Positions 1-6,502 of a stretch of DNA of 10,769 nucleotides are shown here, in pieces (within the stretch, counting starts at the first letter, position 1; the number at the start of each line of letters is the position of its first letter). The notes under the pieces were generated by a model that made no database searches, was not told the DNA's origin, and saw nothing but the letters and a program-made list of their open reading frames with translations. The translations under genes and the position numbers were made by a program. The stretch covers positions 1-10,769 of the forward strand of contig CAHJXG010000184.1 in the NCBI GenBank assembly GCA_903644035.1. The letters are read 5' to 3'. Source of the stretch: Rhodospirillales bacterium. Lineage in GTDB: Bacteria; Pseudomonadota; Alphaproteobacteria; Acetobacterales; Acetobacteraceae.

Positions 1-58
1 CTTGCTGGTGCTGGCCCGCGCGACGGCGCTGGCCTGCGACCCGGTGCCGCCGGGCTGA
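1..58 (+). CDS. 3' end of an unidentified protein (5' part outside window)
   Basis: An open frame enters from the left edge and ends at a TGA at 56-58. It encodes 18 visible residues, [18 protein letters not shown]. All 18 third codon positions are G or C, as in the confident genes of this window, which supports this frame over the other two. The tail is mildly hydrophobic and then proline-rich. That is too little to name a family. The gene points toward ruvX, so the two are convergent. An artefact of high GC content cannot be excluded. Confidence 0.45.
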   Translation, partial: LLVLARATALACDPVPPG

Positions 59-59
59 G

Positions 60-77
60 CCGCCCGCCGTAGGGCGG
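60..77. terminator. GC-rich hairpin between convergent genes, possible terminator
   Basis: Just after the stop of the left-edge gene, CCGCCC (60-65) can pair with GGGCGG (72-77). A competing stem pairs 64-68 with 73-77 around a GTAG loop. The hairpin lies between two convergent genes, where a bidirectional terminator would be expected. There is no T-tract on either strand, so it does not fit the classical intrinsic terminator model. Confidence 0.3.
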
Positions 78-117
78 AACAGCAGTCAGCGCCTTCCGCC
101 GCACAGCGCCGCACGCC

Positions 118-143
118 GGCGTATGGCTCTTCGCTTATACGCC
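118..143 (-). terminator. Hairpin spanning the ruvX stop codon
   Basis: GGCGTAT (118-124) and ATACGCC (137-143) form a perfect 7-bp inverted repeat with a 12-nt loop. The ruvX TAA stop (135-137) lies at the loop/stem junction. The position at the 3' end of ruvX suggests a terminator or mRNA-end stabiliser. No T-run follows it on the minus strand. Confidence 0.3.
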
Positions 144-614
144 CTGCACTTGGGTGCGGCTTGCGTCGAGCGCGGCTTGCAGGATGTAGGCGGCGGCCAT
201 CTGGTCGACGACGGCGGCGCGCTTGCGCCGGGTCATGTCGGCCTCGGCGATCAAATGCCGGTTCACCGCGGCCGACGACAGGCGCTCGTCCCACAATGCC
301 GTGGGCAGGCCGGTCACGTCGGACAGGGAGAGCGCCCAGTCCCGCACCGCCTGCGCCGCCGGCCCCACCGTGCCGTCCATCGACAGCGGCCAGCCGACGA
401 CGAGGCCGCCGGCGCCCTCCCGCCGCGCGATGTCGGCAAGCTCGGCCGCCGCCTGGCCCAGCTTGCCGCGCCGCAGGCTGCCATACGGGCTGGCCAGCAT
501 CAGGCCGACATCGGAGAGAGCCACGCCGATGGTCTTCGCGCCGGGGTCGACGCCGATCAGCCGTTGGCCTGGCGCCAGCCGGGTCCGCACATCCACGATG
601 TTGAACAGAGGCAT
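135..614 (-). CDS. ruvX: Holliday junction resolvase-like protein RuvX/YqgF
   Basis: This encodes 159 residues, a normal length for the YqgF/RuvX family of RNase H-fold nucleases. Family members are linked to 16S rRNA 5' maturation and Holliday junction resolution, and act in the cytoplasm. All the expected blocks are visible: [15 protein letters not shown] near residue 24 with the first acidic catalytic residue; [13 protein letters not shown] in the middle; WDERLSS with the catalytic glutamate; and [15 protein letters not shown] at the C-terminus with the final aspartate. I chose the ATG at 612-614 because it begins [13 protein letters not shown] just ahead of the first beta strand. The frame stays open further upstream but runs into gatC and does not resemble the family there. 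No strong Shine-Dalgarno is seen. The gene is divergent from gatC across 73 bp. Confidence 0.93.
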   Translation of the reverse strand: MPLFNIVDVRTRLAPGQRLIGVDPGAKTIGVALSDVGLMLASPYGSLRRGKLGQAAAELADIARREGAGGLVVGWPLSMDGTVGPAAQAVRDWALSLSDVTGLPTALWDERLSSAAVNRHLIAEADMTRRKRAAVVDQMAAAYILQAALDASRTQVQGV

Positions 615-642
615 GTCGGTCGGTATGGTCCCGCGCTTCGAG

Positions 643-659
643 CAGCCCGGCGCGGGCTG
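643..659. promoter_or_regulatory. Perfect palindrome in the ruvX-gatC divergent spacer
   Basis: CAGCCCG (643-649) and CGGGCTG (653-659) form a perfect 7-bp inverted repeat around GCG. It is almost centred in the 73-bp spacer between the divergent ruvX and gatC starts. It could be an operator for both genes or a hairpin in the gatC leader. I see no convincing -35/-10 pair in this spacer. The only clear gatC signal is AGGA at 677-680, 7 nt before the gatC ATG. Confidence 0.35.
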
Positions 660-687
660 TGCCACCATGCTAGCATAGGACCCATCC

Positions 688-975
688 ATGTCGCTCGATC
701 CCGCGACCGTCCGGCGCATCGCCCGGCTCGCCCGCATCCACGTCGATCCCGCGGAGGCGGAGCAGCTCGCCGGGGAGATGAACGGCATCCTGGGCTGGAT
801 CGAGCAGTTGAACGAGGTGGACGTGGACGGCATCGACCCGCTGACCGGCGCGGCGCAGATGGCGATGCGGCTGCGGGCCGACACCGTGACCGATGGCGGC
901 ATCCCGGAGCTGGTGCTGGGCAACGCGCCCGACCGGGCGGGCGCCTTCTACGCCGTGCCGAAGGTGGTCGAGTGA
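688..975 (+). CDS. gatC: Asp/Glu-tRNA amidotransferase subunit C
   Basis: This 95-residue protein is the standard GatC size. GatC is the small belt-like subunit that wraps the GatA/GatB interface and stabilises the heterotrimer; it has no catalytic role. The sequence shows the family pattern: an N-terminal helix ([38 protein letters not shown] by segments, residues 4-42), then an extended VDVDGIDPL segment, then the C-terminal part ending in FYAVPKVVE, where PxVxE-like endings are typical. AGGA at 677-680 sits 7 nt before the ATG and supports this start. The TGA shares its last base with the gatA ATG, so the two genes are translationally coupled. It is the first gene of the gatCAB operon. Confidence 0.96.
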   Translation: MSLDPATVRRIARLARIHVDPAEAEQLAGEMNGILGWIEQLNEVDVDGIDPLTGAAQMAMRLRADTVTDGGIPELVLGNAPDRAGAFYAVPKVVE

Positions 976-2453
976 TGCTGACCGATCTGTCGCTGGTCGA
1001 GGCGCGGGACGGGCTGCGCCGGCGGGCGTTCTCGGCGGCGGAGCTGACGGAGGCGCATCTGGACGCCGTGGCGGCGCTGAACCCGCGGCTCAACGCCTTC
1101 ATCACCGTGTCGGCCGACAGGGCGCGGGCGCAGGCCGTCGCGGCGGATGCGAAGCTCGCGGCCGGGGAAAGCGGCCCGCTGCTGGGCCTGCCGCTGGCGA
1201 TCAAGGACCTGTTCTGCACGGAGGGGGTGCGGACCACCGCCGGCAGCCGTATCCTGGAGCCGTTCGTGCCCCCGTACGAGAGCACGGTGACGGCGAACCT
1301 GCTGCGGGACGGGGCGGTGTTCCTGGGCAAGGCGAACCTCGACGAGTTCGCGATGGGGTCGTCGAACATGACCTCGGCCTTCGGACCCGTGCAGAACCCT
1401 TGGACCCGGGCGGATGGCGCCGCCTTGGTGCCCGGCGGGTCGTCCGGCGGGTCGTGCGCGGCGGTCGCGGCGCGGATGGCGCTGGGGGCGACGGCGACCG
1501 ACACCGGCGGCTCGATCCGGCAGCCTGCGTCGTTCTGCGGCATCGCGGGCGTGAAGCCGACCTATGGGCGCTGCTCCCGCTGGGGCATCGTGGCCTTCGC
1601 CTCGTCGCTCGATCAGGCCGGGCCGGTGGCGCGGACGGTGGGGGACTGTGCGGTGATGCTGGGCAGCATGGCGGGGTTCGATCCCCGGGACAGCACCTCG
1701 GCGGACCGGCCGGTGCCGGACTTCGCCGCCGCCTGCCGCCGCGGCGTGCGCGGCCTGCGGATCGGCGTGCCGCGCGAGTATCGCAGCGACGCCATGCCGG
1801 CGGAGATCGAGGCACTGTGGCAGCAGGGCCTGGCCTGGCTGCGCGACGGGGGCGCAGAGATCGTGGACGTGTCGCTGCCGCACACCAAGTACGGCCTCGC
1901 GACCTACTACATCGTGGCGCCGGCGGAGGCGTCGAGCAACCTGGCCCGCTACGACGGCGTGCGGTTCGGTCGGCGGGTGGAGGGCGAGGACCTGACGGAA
2001 CTGTACGAGCGGACCCGGGCGGAGGGGTTCGGCGCGGAGGTGAGGCGGCGCATCATGATCGGCACCTACGTGCTGTCGGCCGGGTACTATGATGCGTATT
2101 ACCTGCGGGCGCAGAAAGTCCGGGCGCTGATCCTGCGGGACTTCACCGACGCCTATGCCCAGGTGGACGCTCTGCTGACGCCAACCGCGCCCTCCGCGGC
2201 CTTTGCGCAGGGCGACAAGATGGATGACCCGGTGGCGATGTACCTGAACGACGTGTTCACCGTGCCGGCCAGCATGGCGGGCGTCCCGGGCCTGTCGGTG
2301 CCGGCCGGGCTGGACCCGCAGGGGCTGCCGCTTGGCCTGCAGGTGCTCGGCCGTCCGTTCGACGAGGAAACCGTGTTCGCCGTGGGCGCGGTGCTGGAGC
2401 GTGCGGCCGGCTTCCGCCATCTGCCGGCGATCCGGGCGGGAGCGCCGGCATGA
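975..2453 (+). CDS. gatA: Asp/Glu-tRNA amidotransferase subunit A (glutaminase)
   Basis: This 492-residue protein belongs to the amidase-signature family. GatA hydrolyses glutamine and passes ammonia through a tunnel to GatB, where Glu-tRNA(Gln) or Asp-tRNA(Asn) is amidated. The Ser-cisSer-Lys catalytic triad is intact: Lys77 in LAIKDLF, cis-Ser156 in PGGSSGGS, and nucleophile Ser180 in [10 protein letters not shown]. The 24-residue spacing between the two serines is the family value. The C-terminal [11 protein letters not shown] and [15 protein letters not shown] blocks are also typical. The start is the ATG that overlaps the gatC stop by one base, with GGTGG at 963-967 as ribosome-binding site. 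The frame is open for about 850 bp upstream, but that stretch overlaps ruvX and gatC and has no GatA similarity. The 3' end overlaps gatB by 4 nt. Confidence 0.98.
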   Translation: MLTDLSLVEARDGLRRRAFSAAELTEAHLDAVAALNPRLNAFITVSADRARAQAVAADAKLAAGESGPLLGLPLAIKDLFCTEGVRTTAGSRILEPFVPPYESTVTANLLRDGAVFLGKANLDEFAMGSSNMTSAFGPVQNPWTRADGAALVPGGSSGGSCAAVAARMALGATATDTGGSIRQPASFCGIAGVKPTYGRCSRWGIVAFASSLDQAGPVARTVGDCAVMLGSMAGFDPRDSTSADRPVPDFAAACRRGVRGLRIGVPREYRSDAMPAEIEALWQQGLAWLRDGGAEIVDVSLPHTKYGLATYYIVAPAEASSNLARYDGVRFGRRVEGEDLTELYERTRAEGFGAEVRRRIMIGTYVLSAGYYDAYYLRAQKVRALILRDFTDAYAQVDALLTPTAPSAAFAQGDKMDDPVAMYLNDVFTVPASMAGVPGLSVPAGLDPQGLPLGLQVLGRPFDEETVFAVGAVLERAAGFRHLPAIRAGAPA

Positions 2454-3904
2454 GCTACGTCATCAAGGGGCAGGACGGCCCGTGGGAGCTGGTGATCGGG
2501 CTTGAGGTGCACGCCCAGGTCATCAGCCGGTCCAAGCTGTTCAGTGGCTCGGCGACTGAATTCGGCGCCGAGCCGAACAGCCAGGTCAGCTTCGTCGATG
2601 CGGCGTTCCCCGGGATGCTGCCGGTGATCAACCAGGAGTGCGTGGCGCAGGCGGTGCGCACCGGGCTGGGCCTCGACGCGCAGATCAACTTGGTCAGCCG
2701 GTTCGACCGCAAGAACTACTTCTACGCCGACCTGCCGGCGGGCTACCAGATCAGCCAGTATGCGCATCCCGTGGTCGGCGGGGGCCACGTCGAGATCGAG
2801 CTGTCTGACGGCAGCACCCGGCGCATCGGCGTGACCCGGCTGCACCTGGAGCAGGACGCCGGCAAGTCGCTGCACGACCAGCACCCGACCAAGAGCTACA
2901 TCGACCTGAACCGCTCCGGCATCGCGCTGATGGAGATCGTGAGCGAGCCGGATCTGCGCACGCCGGAGGAGGCCGGGGCCTATCTGCGGAAGCTGCGGAC
3001 CATCCTGCGCTACCTCGGCACCTGCGACGGCAACATGGAGGAGGGGTCGATGCGCGCCGACGTGAACGTGTCGGTCCGCAGGCACGGCGAGCCGTTCCGC
3101 ACGCGGTGCGAGGTGAAGAACGTGAACTCGGTCCGCTTCGTCATGCAGGCCATCGAGGCGGAGGCGGCGCGGCAGGTGGAGGTCTGGGAGTCCGGCGGCA
3201 CGGTGGAACAGGAGACCCGGCTGTTCGACCCGGCCCGCGGCGAGACCCGCAGCATGAGGAGCAAGGAGGACGCGCACGACTACCGCTACTTCCCGGACCC
3301 CGACCTGTTGCCGCTGGTGCTGGACGAGGCCTGGGTGGCCGGGCTGCGGGCGGAGTTGCCGGAGTTGCCGGATGCCAAGCGCGCCCGGTTCGTGGCGAAG
3401 CATGGGCTGTCGGCCTACGATGCCGCGGTGCTGGTGGCGGACCAGGAGACGGCTGCGTTCTACGAGACCGTGGCGGCCGGGCGGGACGCGAAGCTTGCCG
3501 CGAACTGGATGATGGGGGATTTCTTCGCCGCCCTGAACCGCACCGGGCGCAGCATTGGCGACAGCCCGGTGTCGGCGGCGGCGCTCGGCCAGCTGCTCGA
3601 CCTGCTGGCGGACCGGACGATCAACGGGCGCATCGCCAAGGAGGTGTTCGAGGCGATGGTGGAGACGGGCGAAGCCCCGGCCAGCATTGTCGAGAACCGG
3701 GGCCTGCGCCAGGTGACCGACACCGGCGCCATCGACCGGGCGGTGGACAGCGTGCTGGCCGCGAACCCCGACAAGCTCGCCGAGTATCGCGGCGGCAAGG
3801 ACAAGCTGTTCGGGTTCTTCGTGGGGCAGGTGATGAAGGCCATGGCGGGGAAGGGCAACCCGGCGCTGGTCAACGACGCATTGCGGCAACGGCTTTCAGC
3901 ATAG
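2450..3904 (+). CDS. gatB: Asp/Glu-tRNA amidotransferase subunit B
   Basis: This 484-residue protein has full GatB length. GatB binds the misacylated tRNA, phosphorylates the side-chain carboxylate with ATP and transfers the ammonia delivered by GatA. The N-terminal catalytic cradle (about residues 12-300) is highly conserved: GLEVHAQV at 17-24, whose Glu and His are metal-binding positions in characterised GatB proteins; [59 protein letters not shown]; and [10 protein letters not shown]. The helical and YqeY-like tail domains that bind the tRNA elbow follow, to the C-terminus (about 300-480), including the [15 protein letters not shown] and [13 protein letters not shown] segments. The ATG overlaps the gatA TGA (ATGA) and GGGAG lies 7 nt upstream, which fixes the start. 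The stop is followed after 9 bp by the GST gene. Confidence 0.98.
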   Translation: MSYVIKGQDGPWELVIGLEVHAQVISRSKLFSGSATEFGAEPNSQVSFVDAAFPGMLPVINQECVAQAVRTGLGLDAQINLVSRFDRKNYFYADLPAGYQISQYAHPVVGGGHVEIELSDGSTRRIGVTRLHLEQDAGKSLHDQHPTKSYIDLNRSGIALMEIVSEPDLRTPEEAGAYLRKLRTILRYLGTCDGNMEEGSMRADVNVSVRRHGEPFRTRCEVKNVNSVRFVMQAIEAEAARQVEVWESGGTVEQETRLFDPARGETRSMRSKEDAHDYRYFPDPDLLPLVLDEAWVAGLRAELPELPDAKRARFVAKHGLSAYDAAVLVADQETAAFYETVAAGRDAKLAANWMMGDFFAALNRTGRSIGDSPVSAAALGQLLDLLADRTINGRIAKEVFEAMVETGEAPASIVENRGLRQVTDTGAIDRAVDSVLAANPDKLAEYRGGKDKLFGFFVGQVMKAMAGKGNPALVNDALRQRLSA

Positions 3905-3913
3905 GATCCCGGC

Positions 3914-4534
3914 ATGATCGAGCTGCACACCTACAACACTCCAAACGGGCGCAAGATCAGCGTGGCGCTGGAGGAGATGGGGCTGCCGTACTCGGTCCAC
4001 GTGGTGGACATCACCAAGGACCAGCAGTTCAAGCCGGAGTTCCTGGCCATCAGCCCGAACAACCGCATTCCGGCCATCATCGACACGGACGGCCCGGGCG
4101 GCACGGCGCTCTCGGTGTTCGAATCGGGCGCCATCCTGTTGTATCTCGCGGAGAAGACCGGCCAGTTCATGCCATCCGATTTGCGCCAGCGGGTGCCGGT
4201 GCTGGAATGGCTGATGTGGCAGATGGGCGGGTTCGGCCCGATGCCGGGGCAGGTGCACCATTTCCTGACGGTGAACGGCGACGACCAGCGCTACGGCCTT
4301 GCGCGCTACACCAAGGAGACGCTGCGGCTGTATGGCGTGCTCGACCGGCGCCTGGCCAAGGTCGAGTTCGTGGCCGGCACGCTGTCCATCGCCGACTTCG
4401 CCATCCTGGGCTGGGCCTGGCGGCATGAGCGCCACCGGGTCAACCTGGACGAGTTCCCGAACGCGAAGCGCTGGTTCGACACGCTGATGGCCCGGCCCGG
4501 CGTGCAGCGGGGCTTTGCCGTCGCCCTGTCGTGA
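3914..4534 (+). CDS. yfcG: Nu-class glutathione transferase, YfcG-like disulfide-bond oxidoreductase
   Basis: This 206-residue protein closely resembles E. coli YfcG from memory: TPNGRKISVALEE at 9-21, ISPNNRIPAI, FESGAILLYLAEKTG, and MWQMGGFGPMPGQVHHF. YfcG-type enzymes have a thioredoxin-like N-domain (about 1-85) and a helical C-domain. They reduce disulfides using two bound glutathiones and have low classical transferase activity. Thr9 and Asn11, the GSH-contacting residues of YfcG, are both present, and no active-site cysteine is seen there. AGGA at 3903-3906 overlaps the gatB stop and lies 7 nt before the ATG. The gene is therefore probably read through from the gat operon, though a separate promoter is possible. 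A role in thiol redox or electrophile defence is inferred from the family. Confidence 0.93.
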   Translation: MIELHTYNTPNGRKISVALEEMGLPYSVHVVDITKDQQFKPEFLAISPNNRIPAIIDTDGPGGTALSVFESGAILLYLAEKTGQFMPSDLRQRVPVLEWLMWQMGGFGPMPGQVHHFLTVNGDDQRYGLARYTKETLRLYGVLDRRLAKVEFVAGTLSIADFAILGWAWRHERHRVNLDEFPNAKRWFDTLMARPGVQRGFAVALS

Positions 4535-4537
4535 CGT

Positions 4538-4566
4538 TTGACGGCCCGGGCGGGAGCGCCTAGAAC
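4538..4566 (+). promoter_or_regulatory. Sigma-70-type promoter for tRNA-Ser
   Basis: TTGACG (4538-4543) and TAGAAC (4561-4566) are separated by exactly 17 bp, with 5/6 and 4/6 matches to the housekeeping consensus. Transcription would start near 4573, about 28 nt before the mature tRNA. The -35 begins 4 bp after the GST stop codon. This explains how the tRNA gene can be expressed independently of the upstream operon. Confidence 0.6.
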
Positions 4567-4600
4567 CGGGGGGCAAACGCTGTGCAATGACGACCCCGGC

Positions 4601-4693
4601 GGAGGGGTGGCCGAGTGGCTGAAGGCAGCGGTTTGCTAAACCGCCGTACGGCGTCAAGCCGTACCGTGAGTTCGAATCTCATCCCCTCCGCCA
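4601..4693 (+). tRNA. tRNA-Ser (anticodon GCT)
   Basis: The 7-bp acceptor stem pairs GGAGGGG (4601-4607) with CCCCTCC (4683-4689). It is followed by discriminator G4690 and an encoded CCA (4691-4693). The D-arm region starts TGGCCGAGTGGCTGAAGGC. The anticodon stem GCGGT/ACCGC encloses the loop TTGCTAA, with anticodon GCT at 4635-4637, which reads AGC and AGT serine codons. A long variable arm, GTACGGC-GTCAA-GCCGTAC, is the class II hallmark of tRNA-Ser. The T-arm carries GTTCGAATC. I see no intrinsic terminator downstream, only T-rich sequence without a hairpin. Confidence 0.98.
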
Positions 4694-4733
4694 ACTTTCC
4701 TTGTTATTTGCATGTAATCTTCCGCGTCGACAG

Positions 4734-4821
4734 CAAACGTTTGTCAACATTTCTGTAAGATGGAAGCGTGACGCAACATTCTTTTTCGTTTATAGGAATG
4801 TTTGATTTCAATCTTGGATTG
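4734..4821. promoter_or_regulatory. Repeat-rich AT-rich control region upstream of the response regulator
   Basis: The 210-bp spacer between the tRNA and the response regulator has no gene and is visibly AT-richer than its surroundings. It holds a 10-bp palindrome CAAACGTTTG (4734-4743). AACATTC (4775-4781) is inverted against GAATGTT (4796-4802), with arm centres 21 bp apart. An additional direct copy of CAACATT lies at 4745-4751. A small hairpin CAATC/GATTG spans 4809-4821. The arrangement looks like a binding site for a dimeric regulator, but the protein involved is unknown. Confidence 0.4.
4768..4796 (+). promoter_or_regulatory. Possible promoter of the response-regulator gene
   Basis: GTGACG (4768-4773) and TATAGG (4791-4796) are 17 bp apart, each matching four positions of the sigma-70 hexamers. 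Start of transcription would be near 4803, giving a leader of about 100 nt. The AACATTC/GAATGTT dyad overlaps the spacer and the -10 region, so a protein bound there could block polymerase. The match is modest. Confidence 0.3.
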
Positions 4822-4903
4822 TGGGTCTCGGTAGCCGACGACAGGCGATTTGGTCACCTATGCCGCGTGCTTTCGAGAGCGAGACGGACAGGACGGGTGA
4901 TGA

Positions 4904-5245
4904 ATGATCCTTCTGGTTGACGATGACGAGGCGGTCCGCGAAACCTCGGCCGAGATGCTGCAGGAACTCGGCTACACCGTGGTCCAGGCGACCGATGGCC
5001 ATGCGGCCTTGGGAATGCTGGACGAGCATGACGACGTGGACGTGATGGTGACCGATGTTCGCATGCCTGGAATGTCCGGGCTGGAACTGTCGGAGATCGT
5101 GGGCCGGCGTTTTCAGGACCTGCGGGTCATTCTGATCTCCGGCTACTTCCTGCCTCAGCCGATCAACCGGCGTTTCCTGCAAAAGCCGTTCCGCATCCGT
5201 GAGCTGGACGAGGCGATCCGGGCCGAACTGGCCTGGATGGGATAA
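4904..5245 (+). CDS. Orphan single-domain response regulator (receiver only)
   Basis: This 113-residue protein is one CheY-like receiver domain with no output domain. The phosphorylation set is complete: Asp6/Asp7 in LVDDDE bind Mg2+, Asp51 in VTDVRMPGMSG is the phospho-acceptor, Ser79 in LISGY is the switch residue, and Lys94 in LQKPF completes the site. The sequence most resembles receivers attached to hybrid histidine kinases (ISGY and FLxKPF signatures). The segment between Ser79 and Lys94 is short. An in-frame TGA directly precedes the ATG, so the start is certain; AGGA lies 10 nt upstream. No histidine kinase or phosphotransferase is in the window, so the partner is unknown. It could act by protein-protein contact or as a phosphate sink. 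Its 3' end is 72 bp from the glycosyltransferase. Confidence 0.93.
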   Translation: MILLVDDDEAVRETSAEMLQELGYTVVQATDGHAALGMLDEHDDVDVMVTDVRMPGMSGLELSEIVGRRFQDLRVILISGYFLPQPINRRFLQKPFRIRELDEAIRAELAWMG

Positions 5246-5258
5246 CGTCCGCGCGACA

Positions 5259-5275
5259 TTCCTGCATCTCAGGAA
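5259..5275. promoter_or_regulatory. Perfect dyad overlapping the GGAAC element
   Basis: TTCCTG (5259-5264) and CAGGAA (5270-5275) form a perfect 6-bp inverted repeat with a CATCT loop, 14 bp after the response-regulator stop. It may end that transcript, although no T-tract follows. Alternatively it is an operator, because its right arm covers four bases of the GGAAC promoter element at 5272-5276. Confidence 0.35.
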
Positions 5276-5297
5276 CTTGCGACGGCTCCATGGCGTT
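5272..5297 (+). promoter_or_regulatory. Candidate EcfG (general stress response) promoter
   Basis: GGAAC (5272-5276), a 17-bp spacer and CGTT (5294-5297) match the consensus recognised by the alphaproteobacterial general stress sigma factor EcfG (SigT/RpoE2), which is GGAAC-N16/17-CGTT. It sits in the short non-coding gap directly before the glycosyltransferase and points toward it. The predicted start of transcription is about 12-16 nt before the ATG at 5318. The sequence match is exact; that the site is used by EcfG is inference. Confidence 0.55.
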
Positions 5298-5317
5298 GGG
5301 CAGGTCTCAAAATCTTA

Positions 5318-6502
5318 ATGGAACCGCGCGTGGACGCCCCCTTCTTGGCTGGACCCAGTGTTGCGTCGGTCGCCGTCGCCATCCCGGCGCATAACGAAGC
5401 GGAGTGGATCGCGCGTTGCCTGACGGCGCTGGATCAGCAGCTTGCTGGAGTGAGTTCCCGCATCGTGCTGCTGGTCAACAACTCAACCGATGCGACGGCG
5501 GCGATCGCCCGCAACATGCAGCCCGCGTCGTTCACCCTTGACGTCGTCGAGCATGAGTTCCCCCCGGGGCAGCAGACCGCCGGTCAAGCCCGGCACCTGG
5601 CGATGAAGCTCGCGGCCGACACGTTGCCGCCCCAAGGGGTGTTGCTCAGCACGGATGCGGACGGACAGGTCGCGCCGGGCTGGTTGGCTGCAAACCTGTT
5701 CCATATTCGTAAAGGGGCGGATGCGGTGGCGGGACAGGCAGTCCTCGATGCCGCCGACGCCGCGGCGATCCCGGCCGCGCTGCACGAGGATGACGCGCGC
5801 GAATGCGCCTATGCGTCGCTGCTGGATGAGATTGATCACCTGCTCGACCCTGACCCGGCCGACCCGTGGCCCCGTCATACTGAGCATTCGGGCGCCAGCA
5901 TCTGCGTGACGCTCGACGCCTATCGCCGGGTTGGTGGCGTGCCCCCGATTGCGGCCGGCGAGGACCGGGCCTTCTTTGCGGCCCTGCGCCGCGCCGATGC
6001 GCGCATTCGCCACGCGCCGGATGTTTACGTGACGGTGTCCGGGCGCATCGACGGGCGGGCTGTCGGCGGCATGGCGGATACGATCCGCCGTCGCCTCGTG
6101 GCGCCAGACCCGTTTCTGGATGATGCGCTGGAGCCTGCCGCGAACCGGAGCCGGCGCGCCCGGTTGCGCGCGGAGGTCCGCCGCCTGTTCCATGGCCAGG
6201 GCAGAGCGACGCCGCGGCTTCTTCAAGAACTCGGCTGCGACGCGGCGACGATGGGCTTGGCCTTGAGGCAGGACACGTTCGGAGGGGCGTGGGAGACGAT
6301 TGAAGCAACGGCGACCGGACTGGCGCTGGTGCGGGTTCCCATCGGCGCGGTGGCCAGGGAGACCAGGGATGCCAGGCGCATTGTTGCCGGCCTGCGCGGA
6401 CGCGGTGCCGCTTCTGTGGCGCAGCAGAAAAGCATCTGTGGCCAGGAGCTTATGGCGTCCGCCCTTCGTGCAGGACCAGAAATGTTTCGTAAGGCCGGCT
6501 GA
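5318..6502 (+). CDS. Family 2 (GT-A fold) glycosyltransferase
   Basis: This 394-residue protein has an N-terminal GT-A domain (about 17-260). The nucleotide-sugar binding strand is VAVAIPAHNEAEW at 18-30. VNNSTDAT follows at 53-60. The DxD metal site is Asp113-Ala-Asp115 in LLSTDADGQ. The acceptor/catalytic GED motif is at 214-216 in AGEDRAFF. The C-terminal third, after a basic stretch, is not recognisable to me. No signal peptide or membrane segment is evident, so it is probably cytoplasmic or membrane-peripheral. The donor and acceptor are unknown. The ATG at 5318 has no good Shine-Dalgarno; GTG at 5330 (residue 5) has GGAA 6 nt upstream and is an alternative start. A candidate EcfG promoter lies just upstream. 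The 3' end overlaps the convergent PIG-L gene by 53 bp. The neighbours suggest glycolipid or cell-surface glycan work. Confidence 0.85.
   Translation: MEPRVDAPFLAGPSVASVAVAIPAHNEAEWIARCLTALDQQLAGVSSRIVLLVNNSTDATAAIARNMQPASFTLDVVEHEFPPGQQTAGQARHLAMKLAADTLPPQGVLLSTDADGQVAPGWLAANLFHIRKGADAVAGQAVLDAADAAAIPAALHEDDARECAYASLLDEIDHLLDPDPADPWPRHTEHSGASICVTLDAYRRVGGVPPIAAGEDRAFFAALRRADARIRHAPDVYVTVSGRIDGRAVGGMADTIRRRLVAPDPFLDDALEPAANRSRRARLRAEVRRLFHGQGRATPRLLQELGCDAATMGLALRQDTFGGAWETIEATATGLALVRVPIGAVARETRDARRIVAGLRGRGAASVAQQKSICGQELMASALRAGPEMFRKAG

Noticed and set aside
76..100. GGAAC at 76-80 as a second EcfG promoter
   Set aside because: No CGTT occurs 16-17 bp downstream, and no gene start follows on the plus strand.
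123..974. Long open frame in front of gatA, allowing a 776-residue protein
   Set aside because: It overlaps ruvX and gatC, its residues are a low-complexity Arg/Gly/Ala-rich mix, and GatA family similarity begins only at the ATG at 975. High GC content leaves few chance stops.
948..3889. Long antisense frames opposite gatA and gatB (490 and 578 codons)
   Set aside because: Both have His/Arg/Ala/Gly-rich shadow composition and recognisable proteins on the opposite strand throughout. Neither shows any domain.
4741..4761. TTGTCA and TAAGAT as a promoter for the response regulator
   Set aside because: The spacer is only 9 bp, far too short for sigma-70.
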